DNA of 64,000 nt from Mycobacterium barrassiae (GTDB lineage: Bacteria; Actinomycetota; Actinomycetes; Mycobacteriales; Mycobacteriaceae). The DNA is taken from contig NZ_JACKUK010000044.1 in the NCBI RefSeq assembly GCF_025822765.1, positions 115,915 to 179,914 of the forward strand, read 5' to 3'. The notes beneath the pieces are model-generated. The model did no database searches. It was not told the origin of the DNA and saw only the letters and a program-made list of their open reading frames with translations. The translations under genes were made by a program, and so were the position numbers. Of the stretch, positions 39,522 to 48,205 are shown one piece after another; the first letter of the stretch is position 1, and every line of letters begins with the position of its first letter.

Positions 39522-40745
39522 TCAGGCTTGGCGGGTCAGCCACAGATGGTCAGTGGAGTCGGACGGTGAGGCGGGACCGTATGCGGCACCGGTCTGCAGC
39601 ACGAGATCGAATGCCTCGGAACGGATCCGGCGGTCGGTATAGAGCAGGACGGCGACACCTGCGCTGAACGGGGCGGTGATGATCTGCGCGATGACACCGC
39701 CCACCGACAGCAGGACGAATGCCAACAACGTCATCGCCGTGGACGAGGCCGCCATCAGCAGGAGCTGACCGCTCAGGCTGAACGGCATCGTCACCGCGCC
39801 TGCGACGAACTGAACCGCGATCGTCGCGAGAAGCAGGATGCCGAAGACCCGCCAGAAGTCGTTCTTCACCAACCGGAACGAGCGGGCGATCGCGGCGAAG
39901 ACGCCGAGGCGCTCCAGCACGATGAGCGGAGGTGCGAAAGCCAGGTTCACCCACACGTAGATGAGCCCGGCCACCAGGGCCAGACCCAGCGGGAGCCCGA
40001 CGATGACGGCAGCGGTGCCGTTGACCGCGGCTCCGATGGCGAAGACGAGGCCGACCACCACGACGATCGCGACGGCGATACCAAGACCCTCGAGAACGGC
40101 CAGGCCGATCAGTGCCCAGATCCGCCCTTTGAGCCGTTGCCACGCTTCACCGATGGTGATGCCTGCGCCGAACACGGATCGTCCGACGACGACGGTGAGC
40201 ATCCCGCTCAGCAGGATCGCGGTGAACCAGGTCGCCACGCCGCCGGCGATGCTCGACAGCGACGAGCCGATCAGGGCGCCGGTCGACACCTCTTCCCCGG
40301 AGAACGACTGGGCGAGCGCTCCGGTCGCTGCGAGCGGGCCGACCGAGAGCACCAGCGCCAGGAGCTGCGTCGCGACGACGACGATGGTGGTGAAGCCCAG
40401 CGTCGCTTTCGGGTTGGCGCGTATGTAGGCGACCGCGCCGTTGAAGATGTCCGACAGAGTCAGCGGTCGCAGCGGGATGACGCCGGGCTTGAGCGCGGGC
40501 GGCATCGGCGGTGGGCCGTATCCGTAGCCGGGCGGCGGGTATCCCGGCGGGGGCCCGTAGCCCGGTGGCGGAGGATAGCCGGGCGGTGGTCCGTAACCAG
40601 GGGGTGGTCCGTAACCGGGCGGTGGTCCGTAACCAGGGGGCGGATAGCCGGGCGGAAGTGTGTACCCCGGCGGTGCATAGCCAGGTGGCGGATAGCCCGG
40701 GGGCGGCGGCCCGGCCATACCGGGTTTGCCGGCCTCGGTGCTCAT
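39522..40745 (-). CDS. Multi-pass membrane protein with PPGY-repeat N-terminus
   Basis: A 407-aa protein starting MSTEAGKPGMAGPPPPGYPP. Residues about 10-80 are a cytoplasmic low-complexity run of (P)PPGY units (GPPPGYGPPPGYGPPPGYPP). From about residue 95 there are six or more hydrophobic segments (TIVVVATQLLALVLSVGPLA, ILLSGMLTVVVGRSVFGAGI, AVAIVVVVGLVFAIGAAV and others). This resembles the GDPD-membrane-domain family. It heads the MoxR operon (next gene begins 2 bases after its start-side neighbour ends). Confidence 0.85.
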   Translation of the reverse strand: MSTEAGKPGMAGPPPPGYPPPGYAPPGYTLPPGYPPPGYGPPPGYGPPPGYGPPPGYPPPPGYGPPPGYPPPGYGYGPPPMPPALKPGVIPLRPLTLSDIFNGAVAYIRANPKATLGFTTIVVVATQLLALVLSVGPLAATGALAQSFSGEEVSTGALIGSSLSSIAGGVATWFTAILLSGMLTVVVGRSVFGAGITIGEAWQRLKGRIWALIGLAVLEGLGIAVAIVVVVGLVFAIGAAVNGTAAVIVGLPLGLALVAGLIYVWVNLAFAPPLIVLERLGVFAAIARSFRLVKNDFWRVFGILLLATIAVQFVAGAVTMPFSLSGQLLLMAASSTAMTLLAFVLLSVGGVIAQIITAPFSAGVAVLLYTDRRIRSEAFDLVLQTGAAYGPASPSDSTDHLWLTRQA

Positions 40746-40830
40746 GGCCACCATCCTGTCGATCATGATGAGAATTGACAACGTTCTCGCACCACCCTGC
40801 CAGCCGCGACATCCCCGTTACGGTGGCGGT

Positions 40831-41508
40831 ATGTCGACCGAGATCACAGTGCGCGGTTCGTTCTCCGCGTTTCGTCCCGCCGAACGCGGCACCGTCCACG
40901 CGAGCGTCTCCTATGAGGGTCCGGGGATGGAGGCGGTCTACGCCGCTGTGGCCAGTGACTTGGCGGTGCTGAAGGACTCGATCGCCGCCCTCAAGGAACA
41001 GGGCGCTGTGACCTGGTGGTCGGCGGATCAACTGCGCACCTGGTCGAACCGGCCGTGGAACGACAAAGGCAAGCAGCTTCCGCTGGTGCACCACGCGGCC
41101 GTCGGCGTCGAGGTGAAGTTTCGGGACTTCGCCGCGCTCTCGGAGTGGGTCGGTCAACGAATCGCCGACATGGAAGGTTTTCGGGTGTCGCAGGTCAGGT
41201 GGGCGCTGACCGATGAGCAACGGAAGTCGCTGCTCGCCGAGGTGCGCACCCGCGCGGTTCAGGATGCGGTGACCCGAGCACAGCAGTACGCCGATGCGCT
41301 CGGCCTCGGCACGGTCGCTCCGGTAGCCATCGCCGACGCGGGGATGCTGAACACCCGCCCGGAGGCCGGAGCCCAGGGCGAGCACATGCGGCTGATGGCG
41401 GCGCCTGCCGCGGCCCCGGTCGCTGAATTCGTGCCCGAGCACATCGAGGTGTCGGCGACGGTCGACGGGCGATTCATCGCGGGTCCGACAGCAGGCGGTG
41501 CGGCGTAG
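40831..41508 (+). CDS. SIMPL-domain protein
   Basis: A 225-aa protein starting MSTEITVRGSFSAFRPAERG. The start TEITVRGSF with repeated beta strands (TVHASVSYEGPGMEAVYAAV) and the long helix RTRAVQDAVTRAQQYADALG fit SIMPL (DUF541). Family members form oligomeric rings; cellular role is unclear. No signal peptide here, so it appears cytoplasmic. Divergent from the MoxR operon. Confidence 0.82.
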   Translation: MSTEITVRGSFSAFRPAERGTVHASVSYEGPGMEAVYAAVASDLAVLKDSIAALKEQGAVTWWSADQLRTWSNRPWNDKGKQLPLVHHAAVGVEVKFRDFAALSEWVGQRIADMEGFRVSQVRWALTDEQRKSLLAEVRTRAVQDAVTRAQQYADALGLGTVAPVAIADAGMLNTRPEAGAQGEHMRLMAAPAAAPVAEFVPEHIEVSATVDGRFIAGPTAGGAA

Positions 41509-41517
41509 GTTTGCGGC

Positions 41518-41991
41518 ATGCCTGAAAAGCCAGAACTCAAGGATCGGCTGCGCGCAGACCTCACCGCGGCGATGAAGTCGCAGGACAAGCTGCGGACGGC
41601 AACGCTGCGGATGCTGCTCGCAGCGATCCAGACCGAGGAAGTGGCAGGCAAGGGTCAGCGAGAGCTGTCCGACGCCGACGTGATCAAAGTGCTGTCCAGG
41701 GAAGCCAGAAAGCGGGCGGAGGCGGCGGAGATCTACACGCAGAACGGCCGCGGTGAGCTGGCCGCCAACGAGCACGCCGAGGCACGCGTCATCGATGAAT
41801 ACCTGCCCGCCCCGCTGAGCGAGGCCGAAGTCGCCGATGTGGTCGACACCGCGATCGCCCAGGTGGCCGAGGAAATCGGCGAGCGGCCGGGCATGAAGCA
41901 GATGGGGCAGGTGATGAAGGTCGCCACCGCGATCGCCGCAGGTAAGGCCGACGGAGCCCGGCTGTCTGCGGCCGTCAAAGCCAGGCTGTAG
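41518..41991 (+). CDS. GatB/YqeY-domain protein
   Basis: A 157-aa protein with the YqeY pattern: LKDRLRADLTAAMKSQDKLR, RTATLRMLLAAIQTEEVAG and a C-terminal GMKQMGQVMKVATAIAAGKA. It resembles the tail domain of GatB that binds tRNA, and is a stand-alone protein found in most bacteria (Rv3688c position here). Starts 9 bases after the SIMPL gene. Confidence 0.93.
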   Translation: MPEKPELKDRLRADLTAAMKSQDKLRTATLRMLLAAIQTEEVAGKGQRELSDADVIKVLSREARKRAEAAEIYTQNGRGELAANEHAEARVIDEYLPAPLSEAEVADVVDTAIAQVAEEIGERPGMKQMGQVMKVATAIAAGKADGARLSAAVKARL

Positions 41992-42027
41992 CCGTTTCGG
42001 CAACTGGTACCCGGGTACCCGAGCGCC

Positions 42028-43014
42028 ATGACGCGTTTCGGCTACACCCTCATGACCGAGCAGAGCGGTCCTAAAGAACTTGTCCGTTATGCCGTTTCGG
42101 CGGAGCACGTGGGTTTCGACTTCGAAGTCTCGTCCGATCACTACTTTCCCTGGCTGTCGTCACAAGGGCACGCCCCGTACGCGTGGTCGGTGCTCGGGGC
42201 GGTCGCGCACGCGACCGAACATGTCGAGCTGCTCACCTACGTCACCTGCCCGACGATGCGCTATCACCCTGCGGTCGTGGCGCAGAAGGCCGCCACCATG
42301 CAGATCCTCGCGGACGGCCGCTTCACTCTGGGGCTGGGCAGCGGCGAGAACCTGAACGAGCACGTCGTCGGCAAGAGATGGCCGACGGTGGCCCGACGCC
42401 AGGAGATGTTGCGCGAGGCCATCCAGATCATCCGCGAGTTGTTCACCGGCGAACTGGTCGACTGGAAGGGCGAGCATTTCGAAGTCGACTCCGCCCGCCT
42501 CTGGGACCTTCCGGAGACGCCGGTCGCCATCGCCACCGCGGTTTCGGGTGAGCGGTCGGTGGAGACGTTCGCACCGCTGTCGGACCATTTGATCGCCGTG
42601 GAGCCGAACAAGGATCTCGTCGACGCATGGCACGACGCCAGGCGTGCGACGGGGCTACCGGGTGAGGTCCGAGTCATCGGTCAGATCCCCATCTGCTGGG
42701 ATCCCGACCGCGATGCCGCCGTCGCCAGGGCACATGACCAGTTCCGCTGGTTCGCAGGGGGCTGGGCGGTCAACGCCGATCTGCCCACGACAGCCGGTTT
42801 CGACGGTGCGACACAGTTCGTGCGGTCCGAGGACGTTGCCGAATCCATCCCGTGCGGACCGGATCTCGACGCGATCGTCGATGCGGTGCGCGAGTACTGG
42901 GAGGCCGGATTCACCGACATCGCCCTCGTGCAGGTCGGCGACGAGGGCCAGGATCTGTTCCTCAAAGAAGCGGCGGGACCACTGTTGGAAAAGCTGAGAA
43001 GCGAATCGCACTGA
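42028..43014 (+). CDS. F420-dependent LLM-class oxidoreductase (TIGR03557 type)
   Basis: A 328-aa TIM-barrel enzyme related to F420-dependent glucose-6-phosphate dehydrogenase. N-terminal TRFGYTLMTEQSGPKELVRY, then SDHYFPWLSSQGHAPYAWSV (active-site His/Trp region), RFTLGLGSGENLNEHVVGKR (cofactor phosphate loop) and IATAVSGERSVETFA. Conserved length. Substrate unknown; mycobacteria make many F420 enzymes, which supports the taxon. Confidence 0.9.
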   Translation: MTRFGYTLMTEQSGPKELVRYAVSAEHVGFDFEVSSDHYFPWLSSQGHAPYAWSVLGAVAHATEHVELLTYVTCPTMRYHPAVVAQKAATMQILADGRFTLGLGSGENLNEHVVGKRWPTVARRQEMLREAIQIIRELFTGELVDWKGEHFEVDSARLWDLPETPVAIATAVSGERSVETFAPLSDHLIAVEPNKDLVDAWHDARRATGLPGEVRVIGQIPICWDPDRDAAVARAHDQFRWFAGGWAVNADLPTTAGFDGATQFVRSEDVAESIPCGPDLDAIVDAVREYWEAGFTDIALVQVGDEGQDLFLKEAAGPLLEKLRSESH

Positions 43015-43024
43015 AAGGCGAATC

Positions 43025-43183
43025 ATGCCCAAAGGCAAGGGAATTTACGACGACGAGCCGAACAAGGACTCGGACAAGAAGGGTGGCCGGCCCGGCCCGA
43101 CCGACCAAGGCAAGGAAGGCGGTATGGCGACTCGGGAGAACGCGCCGGACGTCGCCGAGACCGGGAGCGAACCCACGGCCTGA
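43025..43183 (+). CDS. Small charged protein
   Basis: A 52-aa protein starting MPKGKGIYDDEPNKDSDKKG, ten bases after the oxidoreductase stop with a GAAAGG site in the gap. It is hydrophilic and acidic/basic mixed (GGRPGPTDQGKEGGMATREN), with no hydrophobic core, so probably disordered. The arrangement suggests co-transcription with the F420 enzyme. Function unknown. Confidence 0.6.
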   Translation: MPKGKGIYDDEPNKDSDKKGGRPGPTDQGKEGGMATRENAPDVAETGSEPTA

Positions 43184-43186
43184 CCG

Positions 43187-43990
43187 CTACTGCGCGTCAC
43201 GTCCTTCCCGGCTGCGCCGGTAGGCGGCACGTCGAAAATCGGCAAGCCAGCGGGGGACCAGTTGCACGTCGCAATCACTGTGCAGTGCAGGGTCGAACGC
43301 GATGTCGTCGCGGCTGGGATCGACGTGCCGTAGCGTCAGCCGGGCCAGCGGACGGAACTCGCCGCGTCCTGGTGCCTGCTCGATGTCGAATTGGATTCCT
43401 CGGGAATCGATTTCAGTCTCAATGGTGTCGAGCGCGAGGCCGTCGGCGCCGATGTCGGACGAGAGCCGTGCCCGCACCCACCACACGCGGCCGCGGTATC
43501 GCAACGGCATCAGGCTGGAAAGCGTGGCACCGCACCATGATGTGGCCGGCGCAAGGATGACGCGGCTACCACCGAAGGTGGATGCCAGCAGTACATCCCA
43601 GGGTCCGCATGAGCTCAGATCCTGCGGCGGCGGGATGCGGAACGCCAACCCTAGGACGTCGGGCCCACCGCCGGGCACTCCGACGCCCTTGGACACCCGC
43701 GCGATGACGTCGCAAGACCTCATCGGCAGACCGTCGCTGTCGACTGCGGTGCGTTCCAGAACACCGTTTGCGAGCACGCCGGCGGGATGGAAGAGGCGAC
43801 TGCCGCGCACCGCGGCGCCGAGCCTCACGGGCAACGCTGTTACATCGGAAACCTGCACAGATCCGGAGTGCCCAATACGAACGCGCCGTAAAACCGCGTG
43901 CGGGAGTTTAACCAGCCGAATACGGGGCATTAATCCACGGCACTGCTGCGAAGTGGCAGCAGCACTTGTCGAAAGGTCTATGTGTGACAA
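43187..43990 (-). CDS. Uncharacterised protein, possibly catalase-fold-like
   Basis: A 267-aa protein that I do not securely recognise. The segment RGSRLFHPAGVLANGVLERT, then DVIARVSKGVGVPGGGPDVLGL with AFRI and DVLLASTFGGSR, follows the outline of a catalase-like beta barrel (similar proteins are sometimes annotated as phosphodiesterases). Haem-binding residues of catalase are not evident. It is divergent from the methyltransferase gene and their 5' ends overlap slightly, so its start may lie downstream, for example at the Met in position 21. Confidence 0.6.
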   Translation of the reverse strand: MSHIDLSTSAAATSQQCRGLMPRIRLVKLPHAVLRRVRIGHSGSVQVSDVTALPVRLGAAVRGSRLFHPAGVLANGVLERTAVDSDGLPMRSCDVIARVSKGVGVPGGGPDVLGLAFRIPPPQDLSSCGPWDVLLASTFGGSRVILAPATSWCGATLSSLMPLRYRGRVWWVRARLSSDIGADGLALDTIETEIDSRGIQFDIEQAPGRGEFRPLARLTLRHVDPSRDDIAFDPALHSDCDVQLVPRWLADFRRAAYRRSREGRDAQ

Positions 43991-44676
43991 CCGCTTACAC
44001 CGACGCAGATAATGTGATCGCGTCGGCGGGCGTCTACGCCCCGCAGGAAGACACCCAATTCCTCGTCGATGTGATTGAGAAGACCGGGCTGGCCGTCGGC
44101 CGCCGGGTCGCAGATTTGTGCACCGGTAGTGGTGCGGTCGCGATCGCCGCGGCGGAGCAGGGAGCGTTACAGGTCACGGCATTCGACGTGTGTCCGCGCT
44201 CCGTCCGGTGTGCGCGAATGAACGCCTTGCGCGCTGGCGTTGACTTGGATGTTCGCCTCGGCTCGTGGGCCCGCGCTGCGGAGTTCGGCCCGTTCGACCT
44301 CATTGTCAGTAATCCGCCCTATGTCCCGCACGATCCCGACGCCGGATGTGCCCCGCTGTCGGCGGACGTTGGACCGGCGCGGGCATGGGATGCGGGCCGT
44401 GACGGCCGTCTCGTCCTGGATCCGATGTGCGCCGAGGTACCTGATCTACTGGCTCCCGGTGGCACCTTTCTAGTGGTGCACTCCGAATTCGCGGTCCCGC
44501 GTCAGACGCTGGCTGCGTTGGCCGAGGCCGGTCTGGACGCGGAAATCGTGGCATACCAATGGATTCCGTTCGGCCCCGTGTTGACGTCGCGAGCAGGGTG
44601 GCTGGAGGAGACCGGCAGGCTCGAGCCTGGCCGACGCGAGGAAGAACTCGTGGTGATCAGGGCGGAGAGGCCATGA
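43984..44676 (+). CDS. HemK2/MTQ2-type methyltransferase
   Basis: A 230-aa protein from GTG at 43984, 7 bases after GAAAGG. The SAM motif is VADLCTGSGAVAIAAAEQGA; the catalytic NPPY motif is FDLIVSNPPYVPHDPDAG, typical of enzymes that methylate glutamine in GGQ peptides or exocyclic amines of nucleic acids. The N-terminus GVYAPQEDTQFLVDVIEKTG matches archaeal/eukaryal HemK2 better than bacterial PrmC. It overlaps the CDGSH gene (ATGA), so substrate may be specific to this small cluster. Confidence 0.85.
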   Translation: MTTAYTDADNVIASAGVYAPQEDTQFLVDVIEKTGLAVGRRVADLCTGSGAVAIAAAEQGALQVTAFDVCPRSVRCARMNALRAGVDLDVRLGSWARAAEFGPFDLIVSNPPYVPHDPDAGCAPLSADVGPARAWDAGRDGRLVLDPMCAEVPDLLAPGGTFLVVHSEFAVPRQTLAALAEAGLDAEIVAYQWIPFGPVLTSRAGWLEETGRLEPGRREEELVVIRAERP

Positions 44677-44891
44677 CCGATACGCAGATGCGCACCGTGC
44701 GGATCGTCCCCGCCGGGCCTTTGATGGTGGAAGGCCCGGTGCGCATCGAAATGCCCGACGGCAGCACCGTGGAATCCGACCGGTTCATGGTCGCCATCTG
44801 CACGTGTCGTCGCAGCAAGGACTATCCGATGTGCGACACCAGCCACCGCTGCCGTCCGCGCAGCAAGTCGTCAGCTCAGCGGGCGACGTAA
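44673..44891 (+). CDS. CDGSH-type iron-sulfur protein
   Basis: A 72-aa protein starting MTDTQMRTVRIVPAGPLMVE. The cluster-binding motif is CTCRRSKDYPMCDTSHRC: Cys-x-Cys, Cys and His in the order of the CDGSH family, with Thr replacing Gly. These proteins bind a redox-active 2Fe-2S cluster. Translationally coupled to the methyltransferase and overlapping the 3' end of the convergent diiron-oxidase-like gene by 21 bases. Confidence 0.88.
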   Translation: MTDTQMRTVRIVPAGPLMVEGPVRIEMPDGSTVESDRFMVAICTCRRSKDYPMCDTSHRCRPRSKSSAQRAT

Positions 44892-45890
44892 CGACGAGCG
44901 GTCCGCCGTCCAGCACTCCATCAGACGATCCGCCAAGCGCTCCTCGACGAGGTCGCGCGCCCTGATTCCGAACACGACGTCCGCCTCCAGATGCGGTTCG
45001 CGGGCGACGAGCTCGCCGACGACGTCGGTGCGCACCACTTGTTCGTGCACGGCATCCGCCACGACGTGCTCCGCGTAGAACGTCACACACGGGTCGGGGG
45101 CGTTCATCCGGCGCAGCGCGTCCACCAGCCTCCGTGAGCCAGGCGAGGACGTGATCTCCGTCGACGCGAAATGACCGATCGCTGCACCGCGCAGCTCGCG
45201 GTGCAGCCCGAACAACGACATCAGGTTGACCGACGCCAACGCCTCGGCCGGAACGTAGTCGAGATAGCCCAGGTAGGAGGCATCCAAACCGGCGGCGTCC
45301 ATCAGCTCGGCGTACAAGTGCTGGTGGACCTGATCGCTGCGCCCGCCGCCGAACTCGTCGAACTCGACCGCAACGAATGCCGCCTTCGCCGGCCCGTTGA
45401 GGCGGGGAATCGCCCACGCGTGCGGGTCACCTTCCTTGAGGTGATAGAGCGAGCGGTGCACGAAGTACTCCTGCATCTGTTCCCAGGAGCCGTGATCGCG
45501 CAGGAAGTAGGAGGGACCTGTCCCGTCTGCGGGCTCGCGCGAGATGGCGTCCATTTCCGCTTCTGCGGTGTCATCTGGGGTGATGTCGCCGAGGTCGCGC
45601 TGCACGGCAGCCAGGAACGTGTCCTCGAGGCGTCCGCGCAAATGCAGGAGCGACGGATTCCATTCCCAGCGGGGATTGACCGAGGCAAATCCGCGGTAGT
45701 GCAACTCGTAGCAGACGTACAGCGCGAGTTGCAGGTCCAGTCCGTAGGGATCCGCCTCGGAGATGGGAACGTCGATAGGGCGCGAATGCAGGCCTGGCCG
45801 CTGACGCGCGAGGGTGTCCAGGATCATCGCTGACACGGGACCGACGGCGTGCGGCAGGGCGGGTTCGATCAAAGTCGACGGCAAAGTCAC
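44871..45890 (-). CDS. Iron-containing redox enzyme, haem-oxygenase-like fold
   Basis: A 339-aa protein of the haem-oxygenase-2-like (HDO) family. Metal-ligand candidates are spread over helices: EQMQEYFVHRSLYHLKEGDP, FVAVEFDEFGGGRSDQVHQH and FYAEHVVADAVHEQVV. N-terminal DPYGLDLQLALYVCYELHYR is typical. Several HDO enzymes are diiron oxidases in natural-product or lipid pathways. Together with the convergent CDGSH protein it may form a redox pair; this is inferred from position. Confidence 0.82.
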   Translation of the reverse strand: MTLPSTLIEPALPHAVGPVSAMILDTLARQRPGLHSRPIDVPISEADPYGLDLQLALYVCYELHYRGFASVNPRWEWNPSLLHLRGRLEDTFLAAVQRDLGDITPDDTAEAEMDAISREPADGTGPSYFLRDHGSWEQMQEYFVHRSLYHLKEGDPHAWAIPRLNGPAKAAFVAVEFDEFGGGRSDQVHQHLYAELMDAAGLDASYLGYLDYVPAEALASVNLMSLFGLHRELRGAAIGHFASTEITSSPGSRRLVDALRRMNAPDPCVTFYAEHVVADAVHEQVVRTDVVGELVAREPHLEADVVFGIRARDLVEERLADRLMECWTADRSSLRRPLS

Positions 45891-45948
45891 AGGTCATAAA
45901 TGCCCGACCTGATAGCGCGTCAAACTAGTCAGCGAGAATTTCGCCCGC

Positions 45949-46851
45949 TTATTTGGCGGTGACTTCCTTCGTCGTGCGCCGCCGTCTGACGGCCGATCCG
46001 ACCTTGGTGAGGAGGATCTCCAAGCGAGTCATCCCGATTCGGGAGACCGACTCGACGATGGGGTAAGCACTGGCCGGTGCGATACGCGAGAGTTTGTCGA
46101 ACATGAAGGCATCGGGTCCGATCAGGATCCGCGCCTTACCCTGCTCCACACCGCGGTGGATGACCTCGGCGGCCTTGTCCGGTTCGGTCATCGTGATCGC
46201 CGCGAACTGTTCGGCCATCTCGTCCTTGCTGGGACCGTTGGGGTCCACCTTGACCCGCGAGTTCCGGACGATGTTGGTGTTGACCCCGCCGGGATGCACG
46301 GTGATGGCCGTGACGCCGGTGCCCCGCAACTCGTGACGCAGCGAATCGGTGTAGCCGCGTACCGCGAACTTCGCTGAGCAGTAAGCACTTTGGTTTGGCA
46401 CCGCCATCAGGCCGTAGACGCTGGAGGTGTTGACGATAGCGCCGTCGCCCTGCTCGACGAGGATGGGCAGAAAGGCCCGGGTTCCGTTGATGACACCACC
46501 GAAGTTGATGTCCCACAGCCACTGGTCGTCCTCCGGCGCCCCGTCGAGCACGGTGCCGGCGACCGCCACGCCGGCGTTGTTGAACACGGCAGCGATCGGG
46601 GTCGGCGCCCATTCGCGGACCTCGGCGGCGAACTCGCGCTGCGCTTGGGCGTCACGGACGTCGAGCACGCGCAGCAGGGTGGGCCCGTTCAGCAAGTCGG
46701 CGGTCTCCTTCAGGCCGGCCTCATCGATGTCGGCGATGGCGACGGCGCAGCCGTGTGAGGACAGACGTCGCGCCAGAGCGCGGCCGATACCGGATGCCGC
46801 TCCGGTGATGACGACGGTACGGCCGCTGATCGTGCGCTTGGACTTGCTCAT
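45949..46851 (-). CDS. Short-chain dehydrogenase/reductase
   Basis: A 300-aa SDR starting MSKSKRTISGRTVVITGAAS (the longer frame upstream is rejected). Cofactor motif TGAASGIGRALARRLSSHG, NNAGVAVAGT, and the catalytic Ser/Tyr/Lys in IVNTSSVYGLMAVPNQSAYC followed by SAKFAVRGYTDSLRHEL. The C-terminal tail is basic (VRRRRTTKEVTAK). Likely acts on a lipid or steroid-like alcohol given the size and genus; substrate not determined. Confidence 0.9.
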   Translation of the reverse strand: MSKSKRTISGRTVVITGAASGIGRALARRLSSHGCAVAIADIDEAGLKETADLLNGPTLLRVLDVRDAQAQREFAAEVREWAPTPIAAVFNNAGVAVAGTVLDGAPEDDQWLWDINFGGVINGTRAFLPILVEQGDGAIVNTSSVYGLMAVPNQSAYCSAKFAVRGYTDSLRHELRGTGVTAITVHPGGVNTNIVRNSRVKVDPNGPSKDEMAEQFAAITMTEPDKAAEVIHRGVEQGKARILIGPDAFMFDKLSRIAPASAYPIVESVSRIGMTRLEILLTKVGSAVRRRRTTKEVTAK

Positions 46852-47007
46852 ACTTGCTGTTCCTGGCCTTACGTGTGGTAGCGGGGGTCCGATGGATTCT
46901 TGACAGCGTAACTGGTCGCTGCGCCCGCGGGTCTGGCCAACTTCGTCCATCGGTATCCAGAGCACCGCGGGTCACCGGCTGGTGTGGTCAAGTGTGCCGA
47001 AATCGCA

Positions 47008-47042
47008 GAAAGCCCTCACCGGTCGAACCGGTAAGGGCTTTC
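47008..47042. terminator. Terminator hairpin next to the tRNA 3' half
   Basis: GAAAGCCCTCACCGGT (47008-47023) pairs with ACCGGTAAGGGCTTTC (47027-47042) at 15 of 16 positions around a 3-base loop. It lies 10 bases beyond the 3' end of the tRNA-Pro half on the minus strand, so it is the natural terminator of the tRNA gene. Confidence 0.75.
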
Positions 47043-47052
47043 CAGCTGCGGA

Positions 47053-47098
47053 GTCGGGGTGGCGGGATTCGAACCCACGACCTCTTCGTCCCGAACCA
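47053..47098. other. Attachment site copy 1: 3' half of tRNA-Pro(CGG)
   Basis: 46 bases identical to 60920-60965. On the minus strand they read as the anticodon loop TTCGGGA (anticodon CGG), 3' anticodon stem, variable loop, T arm GTGGG-TTCGAAT-CCCGC and acceptor strand CACCCCG plus discriminator A. The 5' half of the tRNA is absent; beyond 47098 the sequence is element DNA. This is the left junction (attL) of integrated DNA. Confidence 0.85.
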
Positions 47099-47199
47099 TG
47101 CCACCAGGGCGTTTGATGGAGGCAGTTCTGTTGGCTGCGTGAGATTCCCAAGCTCAAGCGTGTTGGCGGTGTTGGCCGACGCTGATTGGTGATACTCCT

Positions 47200-47220
47200 A
47201 CTGCGGACCAACTGCGGACC
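47200..47220. repeat. Tandem 11-bp repeats, integrase arm-site candidates (copy 1)
   Basis: ACTGCGGACCA followed directly by ACTGCGGACC, starting 102 bases right of the attachment core. The same arrangement recurs at 61070-61091. Bases 47099-47199 hold no gene; together this is the P' arm of the element's attachment site. Confidence 0.65.
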
Positions 47221-47274
47221 GATCTGTGCGCTCTGTACGTCTCTACCAATGAGCAAGGACACTCAGGAAGGCTG

Positions 47275-48147
47275 ATGACGACCGGGGGGAACACCGAAGG
47301 CGGTTGGATCCGCAAGACCGGTCGCTGGGTGTGGAGCGTCGCGGTCAAGTCGCGGCGGATTCTCCTGGGGGCGCGATTTCCGACATGGATGAGGGAATGC
47401 CCCGACTGGGTCGCAGGTGCGCTCACGATCGGGACCGGCTTCACCGGCATCTTCACCGGCCTCAGCTCCGGCACGGCGCGTGTCATCTGGATCATCGGCA
47501 CGGCCGTTATGGCATTCTGGGCGATCCTGCTCGCCGCGGCGCGCGACATCCAGCGGCGAAGCACACGCGCCATCATCGAGAAGGTAAGTGGAAGGCACCG
47601 CGCGCATCTCGAGAACCTTCTGGGCAACCAGCTGCACAGCTTGATACAGCTGGTCGCTGAAGCGATCGCCACGGAAAATCGCCAAGCACGCTGTGCACTC
47701 GCGCAAGCCTCGCGAGCGGCCTTGATCTCCGCTGCTGCCAACCTTGTGGGGCAGAGTGCAGCCGGCACCCGCGCGAACCTCTTCCGACTCTCCGACGATG
47801 GGACGGAGATGCGTCTTGCACCCGGCGGGTTCGCTGGGCGCGGCACGCGATCCAGTCGCGTCTTTCAAGCTGGCGACAAGACATTCGACCTCGCCCTGGT
47901 CGAGCAAGGACGGTTCGTTCACTCAGCAAAGGATGAATTGGTGGGTGCGGAACGCGATGTCCCCTATGAAACGTTCATCACCTATCCGGTATCAGTTGGT
48001 CGAGAACGCCTCCACGGGGTACTCACGGTAGACAGTCTTCATACCGGTGATCTCGAGAAGAAGCGTGACCAGCCTGTGATGGCAGTAATATCGGCACTCA
48101 TCGCCGCGACATACGAATGCGAGAAGTACCAGGATGCGCCGGAATAG
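47275..48147 (+). CDS. Membrane protein with cytoplasmic GAF-like domain
   Basis: A 290-aa protein. The basic N-terminus is followed by two hydrophobic segments at about residues 45-63 (WVAGALTIGTGFTGIFTGLS) and 67-85 (VIWIIGTAVMAFWAILLAAA). A helical linker with KVSGRHRAHLENLLGNQLHS leads to a GAF-like C-terminal domain (about 130-285: RALISAAANLVGQSAAGTRA, TFITYPVSVGRERLHGVLTV, DSLHTGDLEKKRDQPVMAVI). Probably a membrane-tethered ligand sensor. First gene inside the left end of the island, followed by a 48-aa protein. Confidence 0.75.
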   Translation: MTTGGNTEGGWIRKTGRWVWSVAVKSRRILLGARFPTWMRECPDWVAGALTIGTGFTGIFTGLSSGTARVIWIIGTAVMAFWAILLAAARDIQRRSTRAIIEKVSGRHRAHLENLLGNQLHSLIQLVAEAIATENRQARCALAQASRAALISAAANLVGQSAAGTRANLFRLSDDGTEMRLAPGGFAGRGTRSSRVFQAGDKTFDLALVEQGRFVHSAKDELVGAERDVPYETFITYPVSVGRERLHGVLTVDSLHTGDLEKKRDQPVMAVISALIAATYECEKYQDAPE

Positions 48148-48205
48148 TCGGTGGGCTGAGTACGCTGATATTTGCGGGAGTTCGCAGCAAAGAGGGGAGG
48201 CAGTC

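Noticed and set aside
47053-47098. An intact tRNA gene at the attachment site
   Set aside because: The 5' half needed to pair with the anticodon stem and acceptor strand is not present on either copy.
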